The translations under genes were made by a program, and so were the position numbers. From Palsa-89 sp963774655 (GTDB lineage: Bacteria; Acidobacteriota; Terriglobia; Bryobacterales; Bryobacteraceae): a stretch of 64,000 nucleotides of DNA. The notes under the pieces are model-generated. The model did not search any database. It had not been told where the DNA came from and saw only the letters and a list, made by a program, of their open reading frames with translations. The stretch is from positions 2,170,001-2,234,000 of the forward strand of contig CAVZFZ010000006.1 of the NCBI GenBank assembly GCA_963774655.1, in the 5' to 3' direction. This document shows, piece after piece, positions 33,793 to 42,099 of the stretch. How positions within the stretch are numbered: position 1 is the first letter of the stretch; every line of letters begins with the position of its first letter.

Positions 33793-34548
33793 ATGAAAAC
33801 CAAGACCGCTCACACCAGCCAGGCCGCCAAGATCGCAAGGCGGGATCGCATCGTAATCGAGCATCTGCCGCTGGTGAAAGCCATAGCGATCCGCGTGCAC
33901 GAAAATCTCCCCGTTCACGTGGATCTGGACGACTTGGTTCATGCCGGTGTCTTGGGCCTTTTCGATGCGGCCAGCAAGTTCAATCCCGAAAAGCAGGTGG
34001 CATTCTCCAGTTACGCCAAGCATCGCATCAAGGGCGCTATTCTCGACAGCCTCCGCCAGCTGGATTGGGCTTCGCGCGATCTGCGCCGGCGTCACAAGCA
34101 GGTGGAAGCCGCCACCCGGGAACTGCAAGCCACGCTCCAGCGGACTCCCACGGAATCCGAAATTGCTCTCAAGCTTGGCGTGGATGTGGAGCGCTGGCGC
34201 CAGATGATGGTAGACCTGCGCAGCGTCGGACTGATCTCGGCTTCCTCGCGCGCCCCCGAACATGATGATCTGCCTGCTCCCGATTTCCCCAGCAAGCCCG
34301 AAACCCAGCCAGACAACATGTGCTCCCACGAACAGATGCGCTCCGTTCTGGGTGTCGCCATGAAAACGCTCCCGGAACGCTACCAGAAAGTGGTCTTCCT
34401 GTACTACACCAACGAGATGACCATGAAGGAAATCGGCGGGATTCTCGGCATCAACGAAAGCCGCGTCTCCCAGATTCACAAATCCGCGCTCGAGAAGATG
34501 CAAGTGGTTTTGCAAGCGAACGGAATCCACTCCGTACACGCATTCTAG
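33793..34548 (+). CDS. RNA polymerase sigma factor, FliA/WhiG (sigma28) family
   Basis: Predicted 251 residues (ATG at 33793; in-frame ATGs at 33748 and 33673 would add 15 or 40 residues). Region 2 reads DLVHAGVLGLFDAASKFNPEKQVAFSSYAKHRIKGAILDSLRQLDW, typical of the FliA/WhiG class. Region 3 follows (TPTESEIALKLGVD), and region 4 is a clear HTH (LPERYQKVVFLYYTNEMTMKEIGGILGINESRVSQIHKSAL). No flagellar gene lies nearby, although a chemotaxis operon is present 26 kb away. It may control motility or another surface regulon; that is inference. Confidence 0.93.
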   Translation: MKTKTAHTSQAAKIARRDRIVIEHLPLVKAIAIRVHENLPVHVDLDDLVHAGVLGLFDAASKFNPEKQVAFSSYAKHRIKGAILDSLRQLDWASRDLRRRHKQVEAATRELQATLQRTPTESEIALKLGVDVERWRQMMVDLRSVGLISASSRAPEHDDLPAPDFPSKPETQPDNMCSHEQMRSVLGVAMKTLPERYQKVVFLYYTNEMTMKEIGGILGINESRVSQIHKSALEKMQVVLQANGIHSVHAF

Positions 34549-34555
34549 GACCCAA

Positions 34556-34655
34556 ATCACCGGTCTCTTACGCTCGCGGTTCGAAATGCGGCATTCATTC
34601 GTTTCGCACGCGGTCGCGCTACCGAACCGCGACCGTGAGGGAGTCGGTGCCTTTG
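34556..34655. repeat. REP-like element overlapping the 5' end of infA
   Basis: Right arm CCGAACCGCGACCGTGAGGG is near 34622; a degraded left arm (GCTCGCGGTTCG) lies near 34572-34585. The only in-frame ATG of infA (34586) is inside this element. Confidence 0.8.
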
Positions 34656-34915
34656 CCGATTGTTTTTTTTGCCAGCCACGCATACTTCCGCCACAGCCTG
34701 TTAAAGAAGACTGCATCGAGGTTACTGGCACAATCGTCGAAAAATTTCCCAGCGGGCTATTCAGCGTACAACTGGATCAAGAACGCACCGTACTTGCCCA
34801 TCTGGCCGGCAAGCTGCGCCGCAACCGGATTCGTGTGCTGGCGGGTGATCGCGTCACTCTGGAACTCTCTCCCTACGATTTGACCAAGGGTCGAATCACG
34901 TACCGCCACAAGTAG
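34586..34915 (+). CDS. infA: Translation initiation factor IF-1 (paralogue, anomalous N-terminus)
   Basis: The C-terminal 70 residues are a clear IF-1 OB fold: KEDCIEVTGTIVEKFPSG, LAHLAGKLRRNRIRVLAGD and ELSPYDLTKGRITYRHK. IF-1 normally begins one or two residues before KED, but here that position reads CCT-GTT and no ATG/GTG/TTG occurs in frame until an ATG at 34586, about 39 codons upstream and inside a REP-like repeat. Either this copy carries a REP-derived N-terminal extension, uses a non-standard start (an ATA lies six codons before KED), or an indel hides the start; a T8 run at 34663-34670 is a candidate. It is not in a ribosomal-protein operon, so it is probably an extra IF-1 copy. Confidence 0.8.
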   Translation: MRHSFVSHAVALPNRDREGVGAFADCFFCQPRILPPQPVKEDCIEVTGTIVEKFPSGLFSVQLDQERTVLAHLAGKLRRNRIRVLAGDRVTLELSPYDLTKGRITYRHK

Positions 34916-35033
34916 CGCGCTCGTTTCCCAGTCGCCCTAATCTGTTCATTCTCCACGGCGATAGCCCCGGGAGTCCGCTCTGGAACCAGACCGCGGAAGC
35001 GGTAGCGAGGGATCCGCCTCTCATAATGAGGTT

Positions 35034-36104
35034 GTGAGTGAGACTCCATCCAAAAGGCGGCCCTCCATCAGATCCGGATCGCGCTTGAACGGCTCAGCCG
35101 GCGATATTGCGAAGGCTTTGTCCCGCAGACTCGTCGGTCAGCCGGCCGCCATAGAGGCTATCGTTCCCTTTGTGCAGATGCATCGGGCGATGCTCGCGCC
35201 GGAGGGCCGGCCATCGGGTGTGTTTTTGTTGTTGGGTCCAACCGGGACGGGAAAAACCAAAACCGTCGAAGCACTCGCGGAAGTGTTGCACGGCAGCCCG
35301 AAGAAAGTTCTTCGAGTGGATTGCGGCGAGTTCCAGATGGAACACGAAGTGGCCAAACTGTTGGGAGCGCCACCCGGCTATTTGGGACATCGCGAGACGC
35401 AGCCCCTGCTCACCCAGCAGAAAGTGAATGGCGTATCGAGCGACGCGTGCGACCTTTCCATCGTGCTTTTCGATGAAATCGAAAAGGCCGCGGCATCGGT
35501 AGCCCGGCTGCTGCTCGGCGTTCTGGACAAGGCCCTGCTGCGGTTGGGCGACAACACCGTAGTGAACTTCGAAAAGAGCATGATTTTTCTCACAAGCAAT
35601 CTGGGTGCGCGCGCCATGAACCGCGAGCTGAGCCCGGATTTCGGATTTGAATCGATGGTGGCGGCGGCTCGCCAGGGCGATAAATCAAAACTGCGAAGCA
35701 TCGGCATGACGGCGTTGCGGCGAAACTTTTCTCCGGAGTTCATCAATCGCATCGATCGAGTGATCACGTATCAGCCGCTGAGTTCCGAAGCGCTTGCGGC
35801 TATTCTGGACGGCTACTTGCAAGATTTGCAGGAACATCTGGATAAGCGCCTGGGCTCGAATACATTCCGGTTGGAAGTGCCCGGGCGCGTGCGTCGCTTC
35901 CTGCTCGAACGGGGCACCAGCAGCGAATTTGGGGCGCGCGAACTTCGGCGCACCCTCGAACGGCAATTGATCCAACCTTTGGCGTGCTTGATTGCCGCCG
36001 GCGAAATCGCGCCCGGCGTCCGGATTCGGGTGGAGGTAATCCCGCGCAAGGACAAGTTGATCATGCGGGAGATTGCGGATGATCCGCTAGCGCCGGCGTG
36101 CTGA
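35034..36104 (+). CDS. Single-domain AAA+ ATPase, ClpB/ClpA second-domain-like
   Basis: Predicted 356 residues from a GTG. Contains one AAA+ module of the Clp/Hsp100 D2 type: LVGQPAAIEAIV, Walker A GPTGTGKT, pore loop region GAPPGYLGH, Walker B SIVLFDEIEKA, sensor-1 FLTSNLGA and FSPEFINRID with the arginine finger. The D2-small C-terminal domain follows (LLERGTSSEFGARELRRTLERQLIQPL). There is no N-domain, D1 ring, Clp-tripeptide loop or zinc finger, so it is far shorter than ClpA/ClpB and unlike ClpX. It may be a stand-alone unfoldase or adaptor-driven remodeler; substrate unknown. Confidence 0.85.
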   Translation: MSETPSKRRPSIRSGSRLNGSAGDIAKALSRRLVGQPAAIEAIVPFVQMHRAMLAPEGRPSGVFLLLGPTGTGKTKTVEALAEVLHGSPKKVLRVDCGEFQMEHEVAKLLGAPPGYLGHRETQPLLTQQKVNGVSSDACDLSIVLFDEIEKAAASVARLLLGVLDKALLRLGDNTVVNFEKSMIFLTSNLGARAMNRELSPDFGFESMVAAARQGDKSKLRSIGMTALRRNFSPEFINRIDRVITYQPLSSEALAAILDGYLQDLQEHLDKRLGSNTFRLEVPGRVRRFLLERGTSSEFGARELRRTLERQLIQPLACLIAAGEIAPGVRIRVEVIPRKDKLIMREIADDPLAPAC

Positions 36105-36115
36105 CGTAGGAAAAA

Positions 36116-36198
36116 ACAACGGCACCGACTCCCTTACGGTCGCGGTTCGGTAAGGGGGAACCTCATTCCGAACCGCGAGCGTAAGCGACCGGTGCTTT
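36116..36198. repeat. REP-like element, inverted pair, between the AAA+ gene and rsmI
   Basis: Left arm GGCACCGACTCCCTTACGGT (36121) continues to GCGGTTCGG; the right arm is CCGAACCGCGAGCGTAAGCG (36169), giving a long imperfect hairpin. May terminate or separate the transcripts. Confidence 0.8.
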
Positions 36199-36243
36199 TG
36201 TTGCTTTTGAGCGCCCCCAGCGGTTTTATCGTAGTCTGACTAA

Positions 36244-37068
36244 GTGAGCGGAACCCTCTACGTGGTGGCGACACCCATCGGCAACCTGGAAGATATTTCG
36301 CCGCGCGCCATCCGCATTCTTGGCGAAGTGGATCTGATTGCCTGCGAGGACACGCGCCACACGCGCAAGCTGCTGGATCGCTACGGCATCTCGCGGCCGA
36401 TGGTCAGTTACCACGAGCACAACGAACAGCCGCGTGCCACCGAACTGCTGGCGGATTTACAAGCCGGCAAAAACATCGCTCTGGTCTCGGACGCGGGCAC
36501 TCCGTTGATCGCCGATCCAGGATACCGGCTGGTGGAACAAGCGCGCCAGCAAGGATTGACCGTTACTCCGATACCCGGCGCCTGCGCGTTCATCGCCGCG
36601 TTAAGCGCTTCCGGATTACCCACCGATTCATTCCTGTTCCACGGATTTCTGCCGGCCAAGCAGGGGCAGCGTCGCAAGCTGCTCACGGAATGGAAGAGCC
36701 TTCCATCCACGCTGGTTTTCTACGAAGCTCCGCACCGGATCCTCGAGACTCTGGAAGATATCGCCGCAACATTAGGCGAACGGCGCGTGGTGTTGGCGCG
36801 CGAGCTGACCAAAATCCACGAGGAGTTTTTGCGCGGCACGCCTGCGGAGCTGCTGTCGGCGCTTGGCGAACGCGCATCGATGAAGGGCGAATTTACCGTC
36901 ATGGTGGCCAGAGGCGAATCCTCGGAACTGGACGATACTCCGTTGGAAGAGGCAGTGGAAAAGCTGGTGGAGAGCGGTGTCCCCCGCATGGAGGCGTTCA
37001 AAACCGTCGCGCGCCAGCGGGGACTTTCCAAGCGCGAGGTCTACAAAAAGCTGCATGAGCGCGAATGA
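36244..37068 (+). CDS. rsmI: 16S rRNA (cytidine-1402-2'-O)-methyltransferase RsmI
   Basis: Predicted 274-residue SAM-dependent tetrapyrrole-methylase-fold enzyme that 2'-O-methylates C1402 of 16S rRNA. Signature: LYVVATPIGNLEDISPRAIRIL, EDTRHTRKLLDRYGI, VSYHEHNE and ALVSDAGTPLIADPGYRLV, all close to family consensus; FYEAPHRILETLEDI in the second domain and a C-terminal helical extension (LVESGVPRMEAFKTVARQRGLSKREVYKKL). Starts at GTG. The stop overlaps the start of a damaged SRPBCC gene. Confidence 0.95.
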   Translation: MSGTLYVVATPIGNLEDISPRAIRILGEVDLIACEDTRHTRKLLDRYGISRPMVSYHEHNEQPRATELLADLQAGKNIALVSDAGTPLIADPGYRLVEQARQQGLTVTPIPGACAFIAALSASGLPTDSFLFHGFLPAKQGQRRKLLTEWKSLPSTLVFYEAPHRILETLEDIAATLGERRVVLARELTKIHEEFLRGTPAELLSALGERASMKGEFTVMVARGESSELDDTPLEEAVEKLVESGVPRMEAFKTVARQRGLSKREVYKKLHERE

Positions 37069-37311
37069 GTATCACTTCATCACGCACTGGCGCGTGGTGG
37101 GGACTGTTGAGGAAGTCTCGGACGTTTTAGGCGAGTGCAGTAGTCCAGGAAATCGAGTACGGCAGCGAGAGTGGAGTCGGAAGAGTGGTGGAGTTGCATA
37201 CCCCGCGCTAGTCCTTTCGCATCACGGAATCCCGCCGGCCTTTTGGGTTCTCTCTCGAAGCGTGGGGAGATTTTGAAGGCACGAGCGATCACGTACAGTG
37301 TTCTCCGCCAA
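37055..37311 (+). pseudogene. Damaged SRPBCC (polyketide cyclase-like) protein gene
   Basis: The start MSANEYHFITHWRVVGTVEEVSDVLG overlaps the rsmI stop and matches the usual beginning of an SRPBCC lipid-binding protein. After VLGE the homology continues in another frame (VVQEIEYGSESGVGRVVELHT, then SFRITESRRPFGFSLEAWGDFEG), with an in-frame stop and two missing stretches where the family has WWPxVYLE-like and GWLPYTLRW-like segments. Several indels, including losses of about 20-30 bp, make this more than a simple base-call error. The adjacent hemH is also broken. Confidence 0.6.
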
Positions 37312-38354
37312 TCATCGCTGGGCGATGGCGCGCGGCGAAGAGTCGCTGGTGGCGGAGCTCGGCCGGCGCGCGGGCGCGGGACAACAATCGGCGCGGCAAT
37401 CATCCTGATGCGGCGGGAATTTTCCAATGGCGCGGGCTTCCAACCCATCAGTTCGCTCGCAAATCAGTTCGCGGATCATCGCCAGGAACTTGGGATGCAC
37501 GCCCACTGTTCCTGCGCGGACCATCCGCAGCCTACGTTCTTCAGAAATTGCGCGGGCTTCCGTGTCGAGATCGTACAACACTTCCATGTGATCCGATACG
37601 AAACCGATCGGCGCTACCACAACGTCTTGCCCCGGCTCCAGCGCGCGCAGCACGTCGCCGATATCCGGCTCCAGCCAAGGTTGACCGGGCGCGCCGCTGC
37701 GGCTTTGATACACCAGGCGCCAGTTGGCAACGCCTAGAGCTTTCCGACACCAACCGGCACGCCTCCTGAAGCTGCTGCACATATTCGCTGGATTCAGACA
37801 TCGCCAAGCGGAACACTGTGGGCCGTGTAGAGCACTTGCGCACGGGGATTTGATCGAGCGCCGTGCGCACCCGATCCGAGAACGCTTCAATAAACAGCGG
37901 ATGATTGTAGAACGTACGGAGTTTGTCGATCTCAGGCGCTCCCGCGCCCACTTCCGCTCGCGCCTTCTGGATGTCTTCGAGATACTGCCGGCATCCCGAG
38001 TAGGAGCTGAACACGGAAGTGGCGAAAGCCAGACGCGCGCCGGACTCCATCCTCCCGCATCTTACTGAGTGCATCGGCGACAAACGGATGCCAGTTGCGA
38101 TTGCCCCAATAGATGGGCAGGTTCGGACCGTTCCGCTGCAGCTCTTCGCGCAAGCCCGCGATCAACTCGCGGTTCTGATCGTTGATGGGACTCTTGCCGC
38201 CAAAGTGATAATAGTGCTCCGCAACTTCGAGCATCCGCTCGCGCGGAATATTGCGGCCGCGCAGAACATTCTCGAGAAACGGAATCACATCATCCGGCTG
38301 CTCGGGTCCCCCAAACGAGAGAATCAGAACCGCGTCGTATCTTTGTCCGGCCAT
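37312..38354 (-). pseudogene. hemH: Ferrochelatase gene, broken by several frameshifts
   Basis: The reconstructed product is an almost complete ferrochelatase (last haem step: Fe2+ into protoporphyrin IX). Conserved segments in order: DAVLILSFGGPEQPDDV, AEHYYHFGGKSPINDQN, IYWGNRNWHPF, then in a second frame SSYSGCRQYLEDI, GAPEIDKLRTFYNHPLFIEA and LAMSESSEYV, then in a third frame VYQSRSGAPGQPWLEPDI, APIGFVSDHMEVLYDLDTEA and a Cys-rich DCRADCCPAP end. Indels lie near 38030-38040, 37830-37845, 37804-37812 and 37738-37742. Every block is well conserved, so the breaks are very recent or sequencing errors. Follows the YXWGXW gene by eight bases. Confidence 0.8.
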
Positions 38355-38362
38355 CCACTACA

Positions 38363-38671
38363 TTATCGCCAGTATCCGCGATGGAAGCGCCAGGAACGCC
38401 CGTGCTGTTCCCAATACGGATGCACCCAGGCAGCATGTCCGCGCGGTGGCCTGCGCCATTCTCCGCGCACCCACACCCATCGGCTGCCGTGCAGATCCCA
38501 AAATCCGTCTGCCCACACGTAGCCCGGACCAGGCGCGTAGCCCACCGCTCCAACAACCATCGGCGCGGGCGGCGGTGGAACCGAATAGCCAACGTACGCC
38601 TGCGATGCGCAGGCAGTCAGCGCGGCGGATGCAAGCATCACACCGGCGAGTACAGCTTGTTTGATCTTCAT
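38363..38671 (-). CDS. YXWGXW-repeat lipoprotein
   Basis: Predicted 102 residues. Signal peptide with lipobox (AALTAC, Cys at 21), then a Pro-rich linker and aromatic repeats (GYVWADGFWDLHGSRWVWV, WRRPPRGHAAWVHPYWEQHG), the pattern of YXWGXW proteins found in many Acidobacteria and Proteobacteria. Function unknown; anchored to a membrane on the outer face. The ATG at 38671 has GGAGGG upstream. Co-directional with and just before hemH. Confidence 0.8.
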   Translation of the reverse strand: MKIKQAVLAGVMLASAALTACASQAYVGYSVPPPPAPMVVGAVGYAPGPGYVWADGFWDLHGSRWVWVRGEWRRPPRGHAAWVHPYWEQHGRSWRFHRGYWR

Positions 38672-38750
38672 GAAAAAGCCCTCCACATCCGGTTGGACTG
38701 GAGGGCTGCTCTCGATGGTTTCCTCAACGCCGATGAATTCTAGCTAATGA

Positions 38751-38825
38751 TGGCCGCGAATGAACGCAAATGCACGCAAATGCTGACTCAGAACATTCGC
38801 GTTAATTCGCGTTCATTCGCGGCCA
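38751..38825. repeat. Large imperfect inverted repeat (GCGAATGAACGC type)
   Basis: Arms of 32 bp (38751-38782 and 38794-38825) flank an 11-nt loop, with about five mismatches. The arms contain three spaced copies of a CGCGAATnAACGCGAAT-like motif. It sits just after the stop of the 714-residue protein and could act as its terminator. Confidence 0.85.
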
Positions 38826-38830
38826 GCGAA

Positions 38831-40975
38831 TTACTGCGCGATCGCCACCTGTACGGCCGGACTGCAAATCGCCTGGCTCGCCATGCCCGCCACTCCGCCG
38901 CACACTGAGACTTGCGCGGTTGGTCCAGTCAAACCGTCAGGCAACTGCACATTCACTTGCTGCACTCCCGGGATTCCCGGCGCAGCGGCGCCGTAGATCG
39001 GATCGACGACCTTCCCGTTGACGCGCGCAGTGATCACTCCGCTTCCGGATAAGCCAGTCGCGTAGATCTGCAAAATGCTCGCGGCTTGCGCCGGACGCGC
39101 GGTGCTATTCACCTGTCCATCCTGATTCAGTATTCCGTTGGCGAAAATGCCGGGACTGAATCCAGCCAATACCACCGGCTTCGTAACGCTGGAAGCGCCG
39201 TCCACCACCACAACCAATTGCGCGGACGACTTATTGCCGAGTCCGGCTGGGACCACCACGTTGATCTGCGTGTCGTTGTCGAACAGGATCTGCGCAGGCA
39301 ATCCATCGAAAGTAACTGCGACGTTTTTGCCCGAAAGCGTGGTGCCCATCAAAGTGAAGATAGATCCGGGAACAGCGGGCCCAGCGGCGAACGTGGCGCC
39401 GTTTACGATGCTCGTCACCGTGGGGAGAACTGGCGCGGGAGCCGTGACCACGAATGTAATGGGAATGGCCGCACTGCTGCTTTGCGGATCCGCATTCACA
39501 GTCAAGACAGCGCTATATGTTCCTGGCGCCAGATTTGCCGGAGACGCATCCACGCGAATGGTGGAGTTATCCACTCCATTGTCGGGATACAGCGTGAGCC
39601 AGCCGGATCCGTTGGTGTAGCTGACGGTAGCGGTCCAAAACAGGTGGCCGCCGCCTCGATTGTTCACTTGGGTGAAGCCCGACTGCGCGTTTCCGCCGGA
39701 AGCCGCGGTGAAATTGATAGGTGTTGTGTTCACGAACAGCTTCGGATTATAGTTGGCGCCGCAATCGCCGATGATAGTGCAATCGTTCGGCGGCGTCATC
39801 GCTACGAATCGCGGAATCGGATCGTGCGCGGTTGCTTGCATCACCGTTGAAACGGGCGCGAGCGAAACGCTTTCGCTGGTCACAACCGCCGTGCCGCTGA
39901 ACGGCGTCAGGCCCAGAAATGTTGGGAATTGCGCGGTCTCCTGCACCGTCGGATTCGCGTCCATCACTTCGTACACCACAATGCCTGTTCCGTTCGTGAG
40001 GATCACTTCATTCATCGAATCGAGCGTCACGGTGCCGGAACCGGGCGCACCAGGGGCGAACACCGGCGCACCGCCGGCGCCGTTTGCATCCGTACCTTGC
40101 ACCCGAGCCAGCAGCAGAGAGCCTGCCCCACCCGGAGCATACTGGCCTCCCGACGCCGGCACCCCAAAATCGCCCGCGCCCGTGGGAGTAACCGCGTCCG
40201 AACCGGCAACCACATCAGGAACGAACAAGCGCGCCCCGGCGGGGAATCCGGAGTAAGTGATCAGAAAGCGCGTACCGGAATCCGCATTCAGGCTTTCCCA
40301 CGCGCTTCGTTGGTCGAACGCATCGGCGAAGCCCTCAGTCAGGCGTGTGGAAGCGAAGGCCGCATCCGACGCGAGAAAGCTTGCGACGCTGTGGAGATTG
40401 TCCGGCAGCGGCGATCCGTGCTGCGCACAAACTATCGAACTCGAAAATCCGGCGTAGAGCCCGCGCAGCGGAGTCCCCACGGTGAAAACGCTATTGGTAA
40501 TGGAAACCAGGTTCGAGTTGAATCCGAGAAAAGCTTGGATGATCGAGTTCGGAGCCAAACTCAACTCAGCGGCTGCAGCGCGTATATTCGCGATCCTCAG
40601 CGTGGCCGTGCCAGCGGGAGACAATGCGAAGTGAACGCCGTTGTAAATCAGCGTGCTGGGTCCTCCGATGGTGGGCGTTAAGTTGACCGGCTGTGGGCCG
40701 GAGCCGGTGTCGATAGTGAAAATCACGCCGCTGAAGGCGCTGCCGACAAGACGGTTGGTAATGTTGACGCTCAGGAAGACGGAAAGATTGCCATCCACAA
40801 TGGCGCCGGGCGCGCCTCCTGAACAGTTGAGAGCAATGTCGCCAGTTCTTTCAGCGATGCCTTCTCCCTTGACGATGGGAGGCACGGCGCTTTCATTACA
40901 AGTAAGAATAGATGCTCTGGAAAATCCAAATATGGCGAAAGTTAATGCGATAGTAAGAAAAAACGGGCGGGACAT
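38831..40975 (-). CDS. Secreted protein with BACON-like and Solibacter-type (TIGR03437) C-terminal domain
   Basis: Predicted 714 residues with a signal peptide (FFLTIALTFAIFGFSRAS). The N-terminal region (about 25-330) is a beta-rich secreted domain without a family name here. Around 440-515 is a BACON-like stretch (GGHLFWTATVSYTNGSGWL... NLAPGTYSAVLTVNADPQ). The last ~200 residues (VTSIVNGATFAAGPAVPGSIFTLMG, then GFSPGIF, INVVVPAGLG, LQIYATGLSG) match the C-terminal domain described from Candidatus Solibacter. Likely extracellular, possibly polysaccharide- or substrate-binding. One of the best taxonomic markers in the window. Confidence 0.88.
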   Translation of the reverse strand: MSRPFFLTIALTFAIFGFSRASILTCNESAVPPIVKGEGIAERTGDIALNCSGGAPGAIVDGNLSVFLSVNITNRLVGSAFSGVIFTIDTGSGPQPVNLTPTIGGPSTLIYNGVHFALSPAGTATLRIANIRAAAAELSLAPNSIIQAFLGFNSNLVSITNSVFTVGTPLRGLYAGFSSSIVCAQHGSPLPDNLHSVASFLASDAAFASTRLTEGFADAFDQRSAWESLNADSGTRFLITYSGFPAGARLFVPDVVAGSDAVTPTGAGDFGVPASGGQYAPGGAGSLLLARVQGTDANGAGGAPVFAPGAPGSGTVTLDSMNEVILTNGTGIVVYEVMDANPTVQETAQFPTFLGLTPFSGTAVVTSESVSLAPVSTVMQATAHDPIPRFVAMTPPNDCTIIGDCGANYNPKLFVNTTPINFTAASGGNAQSGFTQVNNRGGGHLFWTATVSYTNGSGWLTLYPDNGVDNSTIRVDASPANLAPGTYSAVLTVNADPQSSSAAIPITFVVTAPAPVLPTVTSIVNGATFAAGPAVPGSIFTLMGTTLSGKNVAVTFDGLPAQILFDNDTQINVVVPAGLGNKSSAQLVVVVDGASSVTKPVVLAGFSPGIFANGILNQDGQVNSTARPAQAASILQIYATGLSGSGVITARVNGKVVDPIYGAAAPGIPGVQQVNVQLPDGLTGPTAQVSVCGGVAGMASQAICSPAVQVAIAQ

Positions 40976-41053
40976 GCTTTACCTCAATGAATTTCAGCGA
41001 ACGCGGGTAACATCAGTGTACGCCTGATAGAATGGGATTACAAGCTGCGCGAC

Positions 41054-42049
41054 GTGACTAACTCGCTGCTCGACACTTTCGGCCGCATACACGACAATCT
41101 TCGGATCAGCATCACGGACCGCTGCAATGTCCGCTGTTTTTACTGCATGCCGGAAGAGGGCGTGAAGTACATTCCGCACGAGGAAATCCTTCGATTCGAG
41201 GAGATTGAACACTTTGTGCGCGTAGCGGTCTCGCTCGGCGTCACGAAAGTAAGGGTCACCGGAGGTGAGCCCCTGGTACGCAAGGGACTTCCCGTATTGA
41301 TCCGCATGCTTTCCAGCATCCCAGGCATTCGCGATCTTGCGTTGACCACCAACGGCGTGTTGCTGGCCAAACATGCGAAGGATCTCTACGACGCGGGACT
41401 GCGCCGCCTCAACGTGCACCTGGACACCTTAGACCGCGAGCGTTTTCTTCGTATTACACGCCGCGACGATCTGGACAAGGTTTTGGAGGGATTGCAGGTA
41501 GCACGCGAGATGGGCTTCGGCCCCATCAAGATCAATGCGGTAGCGGTGAAGAATTTGGTGGAACCGGACATCGTTCCTCTCGCCCGGTTCGGCCGCGAGC
41601 ATGGCATGGAGATCCGCTATATCGAGTTCATGCCTTTGGATGCCCAGGGCCTTTGGGCGCGCGACAGCGTTTTGACCGCCGGCGAAATTATCCAGACTTT
41701 GTCGCGCGAGGTTTCGCCGCTGATCGAGATCCCGGATCGGGACGAACGCGCGCCGGCCACCGAGTACCGGTACGCGGACGGCTTGGGAAGCGTCGGATTC
41801 ATAGCATCGGTAAGCCGTCCATTCTGCCTGAACTGCAATCGAATCCGGCTGACCAGCGATGGCAAACTGCGGTATTGCCTGTTTGCCATCGAAGAGACGG
41901 ACGTCAAAGGGCTGCTGCGCTCGGGCGCTTCTGACGAAGAGATCGCTGCGACGATTCGCGCAACGGTCCACCGAAAGTGGATGGGGCACGAGATCAATTC
42001 CCCGCAGTTCGTAGCGCCTCCCCGGCCGATGTATGCGATTGGCGGTTAA
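41054..42049 (+). CDS. moaA: GTP 3',8-cyclase MoaA (molybdenum cofactor synthesis)
   Basis: Predicted 331-residue radical SAM enzyme that converts GTP to the cyclic intermediate of molybdopterin. N-terminal cluster motif ITDRCNVRCFYCMPEEG (CxxxCxxC), GGEPLVRKGLPVLI for SAM, and a C-terminal second cluster FCLNCNRIRLTSDGKLRYCLF (CxxC-x13-C). Ends in the double glycine (AIGG) that is needed for function. GTG start. Divergent from the BACON protein; no other moa genes lie in the window. Confidence 0.96.
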   Translation: MTNSLLDTFGRIHDNLRISITDRCNVRCFYCMPEEGVKYIPHEEILRFEEIEHFVRVAVSLGVTKVRVTGGEPLVRKGLPVLIRMLSSIPGIRDLALTTNGVLLAKHAKDLYDAGLRRLNVHLDTLDRERFLRITRRDDLDKVLEGLQVAREMGFGPIKINAVAVKNLVEPDIVPLARFGREHGMEIRYIEFMPLDAQGLWARDSVLTAGEIIQTLSREVSPLIEIPDRDERAPATEYRYADGLGSVGFIASVSRPFCLNCNRIRLTSDGKLRYCLFAIEETDVKGLLRSGASDEEIAATIRATVHRKWMGHEINSPQFVAPPRPMYAIGG

Positions 42050-42052
42050 GAC

Positions 42053-42086
42053 ACGTTTCTGGTTTCTCGTTTCTGGTTTCTGGTTC
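42053..42086. repeat. Heptad repeat, copy 4
   Basis: GTTTCTG/GTTTCTC units fill most of the gap between moaA and the next gene. Confidence 0.75.
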
Positions 42087-42099
42087 ACGCGCACTCATC

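Noticed and set aside
34572..34600. GGTTCGAA motif considered as a tRNA T-arm
   Set aside because: No acceptor, D-arm or anticodon structure nearby; the motif belongs to the REP-like repeat.
34320..34883. 187-codon open frame overlapping the sigma factor and infA
   Set aside because: It runs out of frame through two recognised genes and the REP repeat, and its sequence has no protein-like features.
36690..37058. Second frame within rsmI
   Set aside because: Shadow frame with Arg/Gly-rich composition and no independent support.
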